Assembly: GCF_900091465.1 (NCBI RefSeq)
Contig: NZ_FMHV01000002.1
Location: 2,480,001-2,544,000 of the forward strand
Source of the DNA: Micromonospora rhizosphaerae
Lineage (GTDB): Bacteria; Actinomycetota; Actinomycetes; Mycobacteriales; Micromonosporaceae
Length of the DNA: 64,000 nt
Direction: 5' to 3'
Shown here: positions 25,958 through 36,798 of the stretch, piece by piece
Position numbering within the stretch: the first letter of the stretch is position 1
Layout: every line of letters begins with the position of its first letter
Notes under the pieces: generated by a model
Told to the model about the DNA's origin: nothing
Seen by the model: the letters and a program-made list of their open reading frames with translations, nothing else
The model's database searches: none
Made by a program: the position numbers and the translations under genes

Positions 25958-26818
25958 ATGTCCGGAACCGAGGAGCTGTTGGTCGAGCCCGACCGGCTCG
26001 CCGCCGAGCTCGACCGCGCCGACCCGCCCGCCCTGCTCGACGTCCGCTGGCGGCTGACCGGCCCGCCCGGCCGGGACGACTACGCCGCCGGCCACCTGCC
26101 CGGCGCGGTCTTCGTCGATCTGGACACCGAGCTCTGCGGCCGGCCCGGCGCGGGCGGCCGACACCCGCTGCCCGACCCCGCCGCGCTCCAGGCCGCGCTG
26201 CGGGCCGCCGGCGTCCGCGCCGGTCACCCCGTCGTGGTCTACGACGGCGGGGACGGGATGGCCGCCGCCCGGGCCTGGTGGACGCTGCGCTGGGCGGGGC
26301 ACCGGGAGGTCCGGCTGCTGCACGGCGGCTTCCCGGCCTGGATCGCCGCCGGCCTGCCCGCCTCCACCGAGCCGCCTGCCCAGGCGCCTGGCGACGTGGA
26401 GGTCCGCCCCGGCGCGCTGCCCGTCCTCGACGCGGCCGAGGCCGCCCGGCTCGCCGCCGCCGACCGCGGGGTGCTGCTCGACGTGCGGGCGGCGCCCCGC
26501 TACCGAGGCGAGACCGAGCCGATCGACCCGGTCGCCGGGCACGTGCCGGGCGCGACCAACCTCCCCGCGCCGGAGTACGTCGGCGGCGACGGACACTTCC
26601 CGACCGCCGACGCGCTGCGCCAGCGGTTCGCCGCGGCCGGTGTGGTCGACGCCGAGCCCGTCGGGGCGTACTGCGGGTCCGGGGTGACCGCCGCCCAGGC
26701 GGTGCTGGCGCTGCACCTGGCCGGCCGGCCGGACGCGGCGCTCTACGTCGGCTCGTGGAGCAACTGGGTCGCCGACCCGGCCCGTCCGGTGGCGACCGTG
26801 GAGAAGCCCGGCAGCTGA
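25958..26818 (+). CDS. Tandem-rhodanese sulfurtransferase (SseA type)
   Basis: Thiosulfate or 3-mercaptopyruvate sulfurtransferase, 286 residues, two rhodanese domains. The N-terminal domain (ALLDVRWRLTGPPGRDDYAA, HLPGAVFVDLD) lacks the catalytic Cys, as usual. The C-terminal domain keeps it at residue 239 in AYCGSGVTAAQ, whose loop favours thiosulfate-type specificity. The linker is the normal LLDVRAAPRYRGETEPIDP. Cytoplasmic, no signal. It is divergent from ideR and is followed after 39 bases by acuC. Confidence 0.9.
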   Translation: MSGTEELLVEPDRLAAELDRADPPALLDVRWRLTGPPGRDDYAAGHLPGAVFVDLDTELCGRPGAGGRHPLPDPAALQAALRAAGVRAGHPVVVYDGGDGMAAARAWWTLRWAGHREVRLLHGGFPAWIAAGLPASTEPPAQAPGDVEVRPGALPVLDAAEAARLAAADRGVLLDVRAAPRYRGETEPIDPVAGHVPGATNLPAPEYVGGDGHFPTADALRQRFAAAGVVDAEPVGAYCGSGVTAAQAVLALHLAGRPDAALYVGSWSNWVADPARPVATVEKPGS

Positions 26819-26857
26819 GCAGGGCGGACGGCGGAACCGCGTGCGACGATGGCACGC

Positions 26858-28039
26858 ATGTCGGACGACACGGTGGTGGTGTGGGACGAGGCCCTCCTCG
26901 CCTATGACATGGGCGACCATCCCCTCGACCCGGTCCGGGTCGAGTTGACCATCGCGCTCGCCCGCGAACTCGGCGTGCTGGAGCGACCCGGGGTCCGCCT
27001 GGTCAAGCCGGAGCCGGCCGACGACGCCCTGCTGACCCGGGTGCACGACCCCCGCTATCTCGACGCGGTGCGGGCCGCGCCTCGCGACCCGCTCTTCGCC
27101 GGCTTTGGGCTGGGCACCTCGGACAATCCCGTCTTCGAGGGGATGCACGAGGCCAGCGCGCTGGTCGCTGGCGCCAGCGTGGTCGCCGCCGAGGCGGTGT
27201 GGCGGCGCGAGGCGCGCCGGGCGGTCAACGTCGCCGGGGGCCTGCACCACGCGATGCCGGCCCGGGCCGCCGGGTTCTGCGTCTACAACGACCCCGCGGT
27301 GGCCATCGCCCGCCTGCTCGACCTCGGCGCGGAGCGGATCGCGTATGTGGACGTGGACGTGCACCACGGCGACGGCGTGCAGGAGATCTTCTACAACGAC
27401 CCGCGGGTGCTCACGATCAGCCTGCACGAGACCCCGCTCGCGCTCTTCCCCGGCACCGGATTCCCGGACGAGACCGGCGGGCCGGACGCCGAGGGGAGCG
27501 CGGTCAACGTGCCGCTGCCGCCGGGCATCGGCGACGGCGGCTGGCAGCGCGCCTTTCACGCGATCGTGCCCTCGGTGCTGCGGGCGTTCCGGCCGCAGCT
27601 GCTGGTCACCCAGTGCGGCGCCGACGGGCACCGGCTGGACCCGCTGGCCGACCTGCGCCTCTCCGTCGACGGGCAGCGGGCCACCTACCTGGCGCTACGG
27701 GGGCTCGCCGACGAGCTCTGCGACGGCCGCTGGGTGGCCTTCGGCGGCGGCGGGTACGCCCTGGTCGAGGTGGTGCCCCGGGCCTGGACCCACCTGCTGG
27801 CGATCGCCAGCGGCGAGCCGGTCGACCCGGCCACGCTCACCCCGCCGGCCTGGCGGGAGCTGGCCGCCGCCCGCCGACCCGGCCGGGAGGTGCCGCTGCG
27901 GATGACCGACGACGTCGACCCGTCGTACCAGCCATGGCAGCCGAACGGCGAGCCGGACGCGGTGGACCGGGCCATCGCGGCCACCCGCAGGTCCGTCTTC
28001 CCGCTGTTCGGCCTCGACCCGCACGACCCGCGCGACTGA
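26858..28039 (+). CDS. acuC: Acetoin utilization protein AcuC (class I histone-deacetylase-like)
   Basis: Zinc-dependent protein lysine deacetylase family; in Bacillus AcuC removes the acetyl group that inactivates acetyl-CoA synthetase. 393 residues from ATG 26858 (an ATG 9 bases earlier is possible). Catalytic segments are intact: GGLHHAMPARAAGFCVYND with the paired His, YVDVDVHHGDGVQ with the zinc-binding Asp and His, TQCGADGH and FGGGGYALV with the active-site Tyr. A GNAT/acyl-CoA-synthetase protein starts 23 bases downstream, so writer and eraser of acetyl-lysine are probably one operon. Confidence 0.92.
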   Translation: MSDDTVVVWDEALLAYDMGDHPLDPVRVELTIALARELGVLERPGVRLVKPEPADDALLTRVHDPRYLDAVRAAPRDPLFAGFGLGTSDNPVFEGMHEASALVAGASVVAAEAVWRREARRAVNVAGGLHHAMPARAAGFCVYNDPAVAIARLLDLGAERIAYVDVDVHHGDGVQEIFYNDPRVLTISLHETPLALFPGTGFPDETGGPDAEGSAVNVPLPPGIGDGGWQRAFHAIVPSVLRAFRPQLLVTQCGADGHRLDPLADLRLSVDGQRATYLALRGLADELCDGRWVAFGGGGYALVEVVPRAWTHLLAIASGEPVDPATLTPPAWRELAAARRPGREVPLRMTDDVDPSYQPWQPNGEPDAVDRAIAATRRSVFPLFGLDPHDPRD

Positions 28040-28062
28040 GTCGTCCTGGGAGGACAGGACCG

Positions 28063-30618
28063 GTGACCACTGTCGAACAACCGGTGGACGTGCTGCTCAG
28101 CGACGGTACGACCGTCCAGCTGCGACAGATCCGTCCCGACGACGCCCCGGCCGTCGTGGCGATGCACTCGCGGTTCTCCGAGCGCACCCGCTACCTGCGC
28201 TACTTCTCGCCGTACCCGCGTATCCCCGAGCGGGACCTGCAGCGCTTCGTCAACGTCGACCACCGCGACCGGGAGGCGTTCGTGGTGCTGGCCGGCGGGC
28301 GGATCGTCGCCGTCGGCCGGTACGAGCGGCTCGGCCCGGGGTCCCCGGAGGCCGAGGTGGCCTTCGTGGTCGAGGACGCGTACCAGGGCCGGGGCATCGG
28401 CTCGGTGCTGCTGGAGCACCTGGCCGACACGGCCCGGCGGTTCGGCATCGTGCACTTCGTCGCAGAGGTGCTCCCGGCCAACGGCGCGATGCTGCGGGTC
28501 TTCTCCGACTTCGGCTACCAGGTCCAGCGCCAGTACGCCGACGGCGTGGTGCACCTGAACTTCCCGATCGCCCCGACCGAGGCGACCCTTGAGGTGCAGC
28601 GCGGGCGGGAACACCGCACCGAGGCCCGCTCGATCGCCCGGCTGCTGGCTCCGCGCGGCATCGCCGTCTACGGCGCCAGCACCACGGGGCAGGGCGTCGG
28701 TGCGGCGGTGCTCGGACACCTGCGCGACGGCGGCTTCACCGGGGCGATCGTCCCGGTGCACCCGACCGCCGCCACGGTGGCCGGGCTGCCGGCGTACCCG
28801 TCGGCGGCCGACGCCGGGCGCACCGTGGACCTGGCCGTGGTGGCGGTGCCCCCGGAGGCGGTGACCGAGGTGGTGGCCGACGCTGCGACGGCGGGCGCGC
28901 ACGGGCTGGTGGTTATCTCGGCCGGCTTCGCCGAGGCCGGTCCGGAGGGCGCCGCGGCGCAGCGGGCCCTGGTCCGGGCCGCCCATCTGGCCGGTATGCG
29001 GGTGGTCGGCCCGAACTGCCTCGGCGTCGCCAACACCGACGAAAAGGTATGCCTCAACGCCACCCTCGCCCCGGTGCTGCCGGCACCCGGCCGGGTCGGT
29101 ATCTTCAGCCAGTCCGGCGCGTTCGGGGTGGCGCTGCTTGCCGAGGCGTCCCGGCGCGGGCTCGGCCTGTCCAGCTTCGTCTCGGCCGGCAACCGGGCCG
29201 ACGTCTCCGGCAACGACCTGCTCCAGTACTGGCAGGACGACCCGACCACCGACGTCATCACGCTCTACCTGGAGACCTTCGGCAACCCGCGCAAGTTCGC
29301 CCGGCTCGCCCGGCGGATCGGCCGGAGCAAGCCGATCGTCGCGCTCGCCACGCTGGCCCGGCCGCCCGGTGTCGGCGCCGGGCCGGCCCTGGACGCCGCC
29401 GCGGTCAGCGCGCTCTTCGCCCAGTCCGGGGTGATCCGGGTGGACACTGTCTCCGAACTGCTCGACGTCGGCGTGCTGCTGGCCCACCAGCCGCTGCCGG
29501 CCGGTCGCCGGGTCGCCGTGGTGGGCAACTCCTCGGCGCTGACCGGGCTGGCCGCCACCGCCTGCGCCGCACAGGGCCTCACCGTGGCCGAGGGCTACCC
29601 CCGGGACGTCGGTCCCCGGGCCGGTGCCGCCGAGTACGCCGCCGCCCTCGCCGGCTCGGCGGCGGACGAGCGGGCGGACGCGGTGGTGGCGGTCTTCGCC
29701 CCACCGCTGCCCGGTCAGCTCGCCGACCCGGACGCGGACTTCACCGCCGCGCTGCCCGACGCGCTGACCGCCGGCAAGCCGGTGGTGGCGACGTTCCTGG
29801 CCGGCCGGGTGCCGGCCGGGGTGCCGGCGTACCCGAGCGTGGAGGAGGCGGTCCGGGCTCTGACCCGGGTCACCACGTACGCCGACTGGCTGCGCCGGCC
29901 GCCCGGCGTGCTGCCCGAACTGGACCGGGTCGACCGGCTGGCCGGGCAGGCCGCGTTCCGGCCGGACGGCGTCGATCCGCCGGCGCTGCTCGGGGCGTAC
30001 GGGATCGACGTGGTGGAATCGGCGCCGGCGCGCTCGGCCGACGAGGCGGTGGCGGCCGCCGAGCGGCTCGGCTGGCCGGTCGCGCTGAAGGCCGCCGCCC
30101 CGGGCCTGCGGCACCGGCTCGATCTCGGCGCGGTCCGCCTCGACCTGGCCGACCCGGCCGCCCTGCGCCGGGCGTACGTGGAGATGGCGCCCGTCTTCGG
30201 CGCGGACGTCCTGGTCCAGCCGATGGTCCCGCCCGGGGTGGCCTGCGTGGTGGAGCTGGTGGAGGATCCGGCGTTCGGACCGGTGGTCGGCTTCGGCCTC
30301 GGCGGCGTCGCCACCGAGCTGCTGGGTGACCGGGCCTGGCGGGCGGTCCCGCTGACCGACCGGGACGCCGCCGAGCTGGTCGACGAGCCGCGGGCCGCGC
30401 CGCTGCTGCGCGGGCACCGGGGGGCCGCACCGGTGGACCGGTCCGCCCTGGTGGACCTGCTGCTGCGGGTCGGCCGGCTCGCCGACGAGCAGCCCCGGGT
30501 GCGCTCGCTGGCCTTGAACCCCGTGCTGGCCCGCCCCGACGGCATCTCCGTCCTGCACGCCACCGTCCGCGCCGGCACCGCCGCCGATCGTCCCGACACC
30601 GGCCCCCGCCGCCTGTGA
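28063..30618 (+). CDS. Pat-like protein lysine acetyltransferase: GNAT + NDP-forming acyl-CoA synthetase-like domains
   Basis: 851 residues. An N-terminal GNAT domain (about residues 10-170) has the acetyl-CoA loop in AYQGRGIGSVLLEHLA. It is followed by a CoA-binding domain (PRGIAVYGASTTGQGVGA), a succinyl-CoA-ligase-like domain (IFSQSGAFGVALLAE) and an ATP-grasp-like domain (SADEAVAAAERLGWPVALKA). In working synthetases a phospho-accepting His lies in a SHTG motif; the matching stretch here (LARPPGVGAGPALDAAAVSA) has no His. That is the Pat/PatZ condition: the synthetase half would only sense ligands and regulate the GNAT. GNAT-first order is usual in actinobacteria. It probably modifies acetyl-CoA synthetase, reversed by AcuC. 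Confidence 0.88.
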   Translation: MTTVEQPVDVLLSDGTTVQLRQIRPDDAPAVVAMHSRFSERTRYLRYFSPYPRIPERDLQRFVNVDHRDREAFVVLAGGRIVAVGRYERLGPGSPEAEVAFVVEDAYQGRGIGSVLLEHLADTARRFGIVHFVAEVLPANGAMLRVFSDFGYQVQRQYADGVVHLNFPIAPTEATLEVQRGREHRTEARSIARLLAPRGIAVYGASTTGQGVGAAVLGHLRDGGFTGAIVPVHPTAATVAGLPAYPSAADAGRTVDLAVVAVPPEAVTEVVADAATAGAHGLVVISAGFAEAGPEGAAAQRALVRAAHLAGMRVVGPNCLGVANTDEKVCLNATLAPVLPAPGRVGIFSQSGAFGVALLAEASRRGLGLSSFVSAGNRADVSGNDLLQYWQDDPTTDVITLYLETFGNPRKFARLARRIGRSKPIVALATLARPPGVGAGPALDAAAVSALFAQSGVIRVDTVSELLDVGVLLAHQPLPAGRRVAVVGNSSALTGLAATACAAQGLTVAEGYPRDVGPRAGAAEYAAALAGSAADERADAVVAVFAPPLPGQLADPDADFTAALPDALTAGKPVVATFLAGRVPAGVPAYPSVEEAVRALTRVTTYADWLRRPPGVLPELDRVDRLAGQAAFRPDGVDPPALLGAYGIDVVESAPARSADEAVAAAERLGWPVALKAAAPGLRHRLDLGAVRLDLADPAALRRAYVEMAPVFGADVLVQPMVPPGVACVVELVEDPAFGPVVGFGLGGVATELLGDRAWRAVPLTDRDAAELVDEPRAAPLLRGHRGAAPVDRSALVDLLLRVGRLADEQPRVRSLALNPVLARPDGISVLHATVRAGTAADRPDTGPRRL

Positions 30619-30703
30619 GCCCCGCTCCGACCGGTTCGCAGCGTCAGCGACGCCCGTCCGGGCACGGCGGGTACCGGGACGACGTAGGTTCTTCGTTCCC
30701 TAT

Positions 30704-30741
30704 GCGCTGAGGCCCCGGCGAAACCGCCGGGGCCTCAGCGC
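30704..30741. terminator. 17-base-pair hairpin between pat-like gene and sigB
   Basis: Perfect inverted repeat of 17 bases (30704-30720 with 30725-30741) and an AAAC loop, lying between convergent genes. It is among the strongest terminator-like hairpins in the window. Confidence 0.85.
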
Positions 30742-30753
30742 GTAACCGCCCGA

Positions 30754-31770
<1,017 letters not shown>

Positions 31771-32012
31771 CTCTGTCTCTCCCCGTGTTCTTCGTGCCGG
31801 TACCGGATCCGTGCCGCATGCCGGCCCGGTGGTGCCGGTGACATTCAGCTTGGCGGTCGGGGCGTGAAACGGGAGTGAGGCGATCGGGGACCCGACAGCA
31901 ATCGGGTCGGGTGGGGGTGCGGTGTGTCGACGGCGGGCGGGCTTGCCGCGCCCGGTTACCGTGCCAGCGGTCGGCCACCTCGGCCGGACAGGACAGGCGA
32001 TCGGAGGACGCG

Positions 32013-32801
32013 GTGGTCTTCAAGCGGCTCATGCAGGCGATGGGTGTGGGCGGTCCGTCGGTGGAAACGGTGCTGGCCAACCCGAACTGCCGCCCCGGTG
32101 GGCACCTGGAGGGCCGGATCCAGGTGGCCGGCGGGGATCACGCCGTGGACGTCTCCTATGTGGCCCTGGGCCTGGTCACCCGGGTCGAGGTGGAGAGCGG
32201 CGACTCCGAGTACGACACCACCCAGGAGTTCGGCCGGCGGCAGGTGACCGGGGCGTTCCGGTTGGAGCCGGGGCAGCGGCACGACATCCCGTTCCGCTTC
32301 GACGTGCCGTGGGAGACGCCGCTGACCGACCTGTACGGGCAGCATCTGCACGGCATGACCATGGGTCTGCGTACCGAGCTGGAGGTGGCCCGGGCGGTCG
32401 ACAAGGGTGACCTGGATCCGGTTGCCGTGCACCCGCTGCCCGCCCAGGAACGGCTGCTGGAGGGCCTGCTCCGGCTGGGCTTCCGGTTCGCCCGGGCCGA
32501 CGTCGAGCGTGGGCACATCTACGGCGTACGGCAGAGCCTGCCCTTCTACCAGGAGATCGAGTTCCTCCCGGCGCCGCAGTACGCGCGCGCGATCAACCAG
32601 CTCGAGGTCACCTTCGTCACCGACCCGCAGCAGGTGCAGGTGGTGCTGGAGATCGACAAGCGGGGCGGTCTCTTCACCGAGGGCCGGGACGCCTTCGGCC
32701 GCTTCACCGTCGACCACGCCACGGTCGACCGCACCGACTGGGCCGCCCAGCTCGACGCCTGGCTCCGCCAGTCCATCCAACGCCGCGGCCTCTTCTTCTG
32801 A
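32013..32801 (+). CDS. spo0M: Sporulation-control protein Spo0M
   Basis: Arrestin-like protein, 262 residues, of the SpoOM family that affects sporulation and cell division in Bacillus. The GTG at 32013 follows GGAGG. Family landmarks include [20 protein letters not shown], the [13 protein letters not shown] strand and the [20 protein letters not shown] segment. Two beta-sandwich halves are expected, with a C-terminal basic end ([10 protein letters not shown]). No signal or membrane helix. It fits a spore-forming actinomycete but is also found in non-sporulating relatives. The 242-base gap to sigB should hold two divergent promoters, neither obvious to me. Confidence 0.87.
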   Translation: MVFKRLMQAMGVGGPSVETVLANPNCRPGGHLEGRIQVAGGDHAVDVSYVALGLVTRVEVESGDSEYDTTQEFGRRQVTGAFRLEPGQRHDIPFRFDVPWETPLTDLYGQHLHGMTMGLRTELEVARAVDKGDLDPVAVHPLPAQERLLEGLLRLGFRFARADVERGHIYGVRQSLPFYQEIEFLPAPQYARAINQLEVTFVTDPQQVQVVLEIDKRGGLFTEGRDAFGRFTVDHATVDRTDWAAQLDAWLRQSIQRRGLFF

Positions 32802-32821
32802 CCGAGCCCGCCCCTGCTCGC

Positions 32822-32882
32822 GTTGATCATGAAGTTGTTGCCCGCCGCGTCGGCATGTCTTGGCAATAACTTCATGATCAAC
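32822..32882 (+). repeat. 61-base dispersed palindromic element, copy B
   Basis: Outer arms of 21 bases (32822-32842 and 32862-32882) pair with one mismatch. It is about 82% identical to the reverse complement of 22070-22130. It sits between the 3' ends of spo0M and dtd and is followed by a G-rich run (32884-32920). Confidence 0.85.
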
Positions 32883-32919
32883 CGGGCGGGGGGTGGGGAG
32901 GGGAGGGGGAGGGGGGCGG

Positions 32920-33342
32920 TTAGAGGTCGAGGAGGAGGGTGCGGGGGCCTACGTTGACGCTCTCGACGAGCATGTGGGTGCGGAAGCGGCCGGTCTCGAC
33001 CTTGGCGCCGCGGTCCCGCAGCGCCTCGACGACCGCGTTCACCAGGGGTTCGGCCATCTCGGCTGGGGCGGCGGCGGTCCAGCTCGGCCGCCTGCCCTTG
33101 CGGGCGTCGCCGTAGAGGGTGAACTGGCTGACCACCAGGATCGGCGCTCCGGTGTCTGCGGCGCTCTTCTCGTCGTCGAGGATGCGCAGCTCGTGCACCT
33201 TCCGGGCCATCGTGGCCGCGACCTGCCGGGTGTCGGTGTGGGTCACCCCGATCAGCACCAACAGCCCGTTCTCGATCTCGCCGACCACCTCGCCGCCGAC
33301 CGTCACGGTGGCCCTGCCGACGGTCTGGATCACCGCCCGCAT
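32920..33342 (-). CDS. dtd: D-aminoacyl-tRNA deacylase Dtd
   Basis: Removes D-amino acids (and Gly from tRNA-Ala) mischarged on tRNAs. 140 residues, normal length. The catalytic segment [17 protein letters not shown] and the cross-subunit Gly-Pro motif in [12 protein letters not shown] are intact; the opening is [20 protein letters not shown]. Its ATG shares one base with the stop of the upstream methyltransferase gene (TGATG), so translation is coupled. Confidence 0.95.
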   Translation of the reverse strand: MRAVIQTVGRATVTVGGEVVGEIENGLLVLIGVTHTDTRQVAATMARKVHELRILDDEKSAADTGAPILVVSQFTLYGDARKGRRPSWTAAAPAEMAEPLVNAVVEALRDRGAKVETGRFRTHMLVESVNVGPRTLLLDL

Positions 33343-34823
33343 CAGCCCTCCACCGGCTCGATGATGCCGCGCTCGACCAGGTGCGCCACGATCGGGCCGG
33401 CCGCCTCGGCCAGCTCCTCCGGTGCCACGTCGTGCGCCGAGGCGAGCAGCGCCAGCTGGTCGCGCAGCGGCAGCCGGCCGTCCGCGCCCCCGACCAGGGC
33501 CAGCACCAGCGGATCGATCTCCTCCTGCCAGCGCAACCCGCGCGGCATGCCGAGGACCTGCCGGTCCACCGCCCAGCCCTCGTCGCCCATGGTGGCCTCC
33601 TGCCGCAGCTGGAGGCCCTCGGCGGCCCGGTAGCGCTCCGCGAGCAGCGCGTCGGTGTCGCGTACCCGGAGCCAGTCCTGGCGGTCGAACCAGGCGGCGA
33701 TGCGCTCGCCCATCGGGGGCTCGACTCGCTGGCGGAGGTCCTCTACGCGGACGATCGGCTCGTCGTGTCCGGAGCGGCGCAGCGAGACGATGCCGAAGCC
33801 GATCGCCTCCACCTTGTGCGCGTCGAACCAGTCCAGCCAGGCCGCCATCCGCTGCGGGTCGGCCGCCTCGCCGACGTCGGTCAGCCAGAGGTTGACGTAC
33901 GCCATCGGGTCGGCCACCTCGCGCTGGATCACCCAGGCGTCCAGCCCGGTACCGGCGAACCAGCCGGCCACCCGCTCGTCCCACTCCTCGCCGGTGACGT
34001 GCACCCAGTTCGCCAGGTACTGCATGGTGCCGCCCTCGGTGAGCAGGCTCGGGGCGGCGGCCAGCTCCGCGCCGATCGCGTCGCCGACCCGACCGGAGTC
34101 CCGGTAGACGTGCGTGGTGGTGCCCGGACCGACCACGAACGGCGGGTTGCTCACCACCAGGTCGAAGCGGCGCCCGGCGACCGGGGCGACCATGTCGCCG
34201 CGGAGCAGTTCCCAGTCCTGGCCGTTGAGCGCGGCCGTGGTGGCGGCGAAGCGCAGCGCCCGCTCGGAGACATCGGTCGCGGTCACCCTCCGGGCGTGGG
34301 TGTCCAGGTGCAGGGCCTGTACGCCCGATCCGGTGCCCAGGTCCAGCGCGGTCTCCACCGGCCGGCGTACAGTCGCACCGATCAGCGTCTGGGTGGCCCC
34401 GCCGATGCCGAGCACGTGCTCGGCGTGCAGCGGCCGGCCCGGTCGGGCGCTGGCCGGCACGTCGGCGAGCACCCACCAGTCGTCCCCGTACGGCTCCAGG
34501 TCGACCCCGGCGCGCAGGCCGTCGCCGTGCCGCTCGACCAGCCCGCCGGCCAATGCCTCCTCGACGGTCAGCGGGGCGAGCGCGGCCGCCACCGCCGCAT
34601 CGGGCTCGGTCTGGTCGCAGATGAACACCCGGATCAGCGTGGCGAGCGGGTCGCGGTCCTCGGTCGCGCGCAGGGCGGCCCGGAAGTCGTTGCGCGCCAC
34701 CCCGCCGGTGGCCTGCGAGCCGAGCCGGCCAGCGATGCCGTTCGAGGTGAACCCCGCCCTGGTCAGCGCTGTCCGCAGCGCCTCGACTCCCGCTGGGGAG
34801 AGCAGCATGTCGTGTTCGTCCAC
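33342..34823 (-). CDS. Class I SAM-dependent methyltransferase with DUF7059-type N-terminus
   Basis: About 493 residues. An N-terminal helical domain ([20 protein letters not shown]) precedes a Rossmann methyltransferase core: motif [16 protein letters not shown], then [19 protein letters not shown] and the substrate motif SNPPFVV, which is typical of N-methyltransferases acting on amide or exocyclic nitrogens such as RsmC, HemK or TrmN types. The C-terminal 180 residues resemble a winged-helix domain. The target is not known. GTG 34823 follows AGGA; GTG 34844 is an alternative. Coupled to dtd. Confidence 0.85.
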   Translation of the reverse strand: MDEHDMLLSPAGVEALRTALTRAGFTSNGIAGRLGSQATGGVARNDFRAALRATEDRDPLATLIRVFICDQTEPDAAVAAALAPLTVEEALAGGLVERHGDGLRAGVDLEPYGDDWWVLADVPASARPGRPLHAEHVLGIGGATQTLIGATVRRPVETALDLGTGSGVQALHLDTHARRVTATDVSERALRFAATTAALNGQDWELLRGDMVAPVAGRRFDLVVSNPPFVVGPGTTTHVYRDSGRVGDAIGAELAAAPSLLTEGGTMQYLANWVHVTGEEWDERVAGWFAGTGLDAWVIQREVADPMAYVNLWLTDVGEAADPQRMAAWLDWFDAHKVEAIGFGIVSLRRSGHDEPIVRVEDLRQRVEPPMGERIAAWFDRQDWLRVRDTDALLAERYRAAEGLQLRQEATMGDEGWAVDRQVLGMPRGLRWQEEIDPLVLALVGGADGRLPLRDQLALLASAHDVAPEELAEAAGPIVAHLVERGIIEPVEG

Positions 34824-34923
34824 ATCGTCATCCTGCCTCGCCACGATTCCGCGGCGCCCACCGCCCGGCTTTTCACCCCCCGGGTGTCACCCCCCACGCC
34901 CGGCGACCGGCAGGATGGGGACC

Positions 34924-35499
34924 ATGACGCTCTCGCTGCCCATCGACCCCGAGGCCAACCGGCTGCTGCAGCGCAGCCCGTTGGCGTTGCTCCTCGGCAT
35001 GGTCCTCGACCAGCAGGTGCCGATGGAGAAAGCCTTCTCCTCGCCGTACGTGCTGGCCCAGCGGCTCGGTCACGAGCCGGACGCCCGGGAGCTGGCCGGG
35101 TACGCCCCGGAGGCTCTGGTCGAGGTCTTTGCCCAGCCGCCCGCCCTGCACCGCTTCCCCAAGGCGATGGCGGCCCGGGTGCAGGAGGTGTGCCGGGTTC
35201 TGGTCGACCGGTACGACGGCGACCCGGCCCGGCTGTGGTCGGAGGTCGCCGACGGGCGGGAGCTGCTGCGCCGGGTCGGTGAGCTGCCGGGCTTCGGGAA
35301 GCAGAAGGCGCAGATCTTCGTGGCCCTGCTCGGCAAGCGGTTCAGGATCCAGCCCGAGGGCTGGCAGGAGGCCGCCGGCGGCTACGGCGAGCCGGACGCG
35401 TACCGGTCGGTGGCCGACGTGACCGACCCGGAGTCGCTGCGCCGGGTGCGGGAGTACAAGCAGCAGATGAAGGCGGCGGCCAAAGCGGCGAAACCCTGA
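34924..35499 (+). CDS. HhH-GPD-type DNA glycosylase-like protein
   Basis: 191 residues, base-excision-repair superfamily. It contains the helix-hairpin-helix LPGFGKQKAQIFVALLG and an upstream LLLGMVLDQQVPMEKAFSSP segment characteristic of this actinobacterial group. The usual catalytic Asp some 20 residues after the hairpin is not obvious, so activity and substrate are open. The C-terminus is Lys/Ala-rich (KQQMKAAAKAAKP), possibly for DNA contact. The long in-frame stretch upstream of 34924 overlaps the antisense methyltransferase gene and is not coding. Confidence 0.83.
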   Translation: MTLSLPIDPEANRLLQRSPLALLLGMVLDQQVPMEKAFSSPYVLAQRLGHEPDARELAGYAPEALVEVFAQPPALHRFPKAMAARVQEVCRVLVDRYDGDPARLWSEVADGRELLRRVGELPGFGKQKAQIFVALLGKRFRIQPEGWQEAAGGYGEPDAYRSVADVTDPESLRRVREYKQQMKAAAKAAKP

Positions 35500-35557
35500 C
35501 GCTACCGCTCTTCCTGCGCCATCGTGAGCATCGTCAGGCGACGACGGCGGGCGGGGG

Positions 35558-36757
35558 ATGGCGGATCAGCGGGGAGAGGAGTTCCTCCGCGGCAAGATGA
35601 CCTCGCCGCGGGCCACCTTCCTGGAGCTCTTCTTCGACGTCGCCTTCGTCTTCGCGCTCACCCGGGTTTCGAACCGGCTGGTCCAAGACTTCACGGTGGA
35701 GCGGAGGACATTCCTGCCCGAGGCCGGGCAGACGCTGCTGCTCCTGCTCGCCCTCTGGTTCGTCTGGTCGCTGACCACGTGGACGACGAGCCGGTACAAC
35801 CCCGAGCAGCCGGTGCTCCAGCTGGTCGTGGCGGGCTCGATGTTCGGCGGCATGGTGATGGCCGTGTCGCTGCCGGAGGCGTTCGACACCCGGGGCCTCT
35901 CCTTCGCGCTCGGCTACGTCGCCGTCCAGGTGGGGCGCCCGCTCGTCATCACCGTGGTGATGCGGCACCACCGCGAGCGGCACATCGCCCGCCGGAACCT
36001 CGTCTGGGCAGCGGTGTCGGCGGTGCCGTGGATCGCCGGAGGGCTGGTGCAGGACGAAGCCCGCGGAGTGCTCTGGACCGTGGCGGTGATCATCGACTAC
36101 GGCGCGGGGCGGCTGGGCTGGCCGCTGCCCGGACGCGGCCGTTCGCCCGCCTCCTCCTGGACGGTCACCGGAGAACACCTGGCGGAGCGGTTCCAGCAGT
36201 TCATCATCATCGCGCTGGGCGAGATGATCCTCATCAGCGGATTCACCTTCAGCGGAAGCGAGTTCGACGGCGCCCAGTGGGTGGCCTTCGCGATCACGTT
36301 CGCCACCACCGCCCTGCTCTGGCGCATCTACTTCTACCGGGCCGGGACGGTGCTGGCGGACGCGGTGGCCGCGTCGCCGCGACCCGGCCGGCTCGCCGAG
36401 TCGGCGACGTACACCCACCTGACCATGGTGGGGGGCATCGTCGCCTCCGCCGTCGGCTACGAACTCGTCATCGCCCACCCCGGCGGCCACACCGATCCCG
36501 CCTGGCTCTGGGTGATCATCGGCGGCCCCGCGCTCTTCGTGCTCGGCCGGACGCGCTTCGAGTACGAGGTGTTCGGCCGGGTGTCCCGGTCCCGGCTGAT
36601 CGGCCTGGCCGTGCTGGTGGCGATAGTGCCGCTGGTGGCCGGTCTGCCCCCGCTGGCGGTCGCCGCGGCGACCTCGGCGGTGGTCGCCGGGATGGGGTTG
36701 GTCGACGCGCTGCGGGCGCGGGGCCGGCCGGAGGAGCGGCCCGCTCCGCCGATGTGA
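35558..36757 (+). CDS. Low temperature requirement protein A (LtrA family)
   Basis: Polytopic membrane protein, 399 residues, about ten hydrophobic helices. The family signature is near the N-terminus: TFLELFFDVAFVFALTRVS. A second conserved block is ERFQQFIIIALGEMILISGF. LtrA was named from a cold-sensitive Listeria mutant; the molecular role is not settled. The start at 35558 is a guess among close alternatives, because the upstream sequence is only G-rich. The gene is 58 bases after the glycosylase-like gene and convergent with the toxin-antitoxin pair. Confidence 0.85.
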   Translation: MADQRGEEFLRGKMTSPRATFLELFFDVAFVFALTRVSNRLVQDFTVERRTFLPEAGQTLLLLLALWFVWSLTTWTTSRYNPEQPVLQLVVAGSMFGGMVMAVSLPEAFDTRGLSFALGYVAVQVGRPLVITVVMRHHRERHIARRNLVWAAVSAVPWIAGGLVQDEARGVLWTVAVIIDYGAGRLGWPLPGRGRSPASSWTVTGEHLAERFQQFIIIALGEMILISGFTFSGSEFDGAQWVAFAITFATTALLWRIYFYRAGTVLADAVAASPRPGRLAESATYTHLTMVGGIVASAVGYELVIAHPGGHTDPAWLWVIIGGPALFVLGRTRFEYEVFGRVSRSRLIGLAVLVAIVPLVAGLPPLAVAAATSAVVAGMGLVDALRARGRPEERPAPPM

Positions 36758-36798
36758 CGCGCCGGTCAGCCCGCCCCGTCGATGCGGCGGCTCGTCAG

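Noticed and set aside
32884..32920. G-quadruplex at the G-rich run after copy B
   Set aside because: Several G runs are present, but in this composition the pattern could be chance and no gene is clearly affected.
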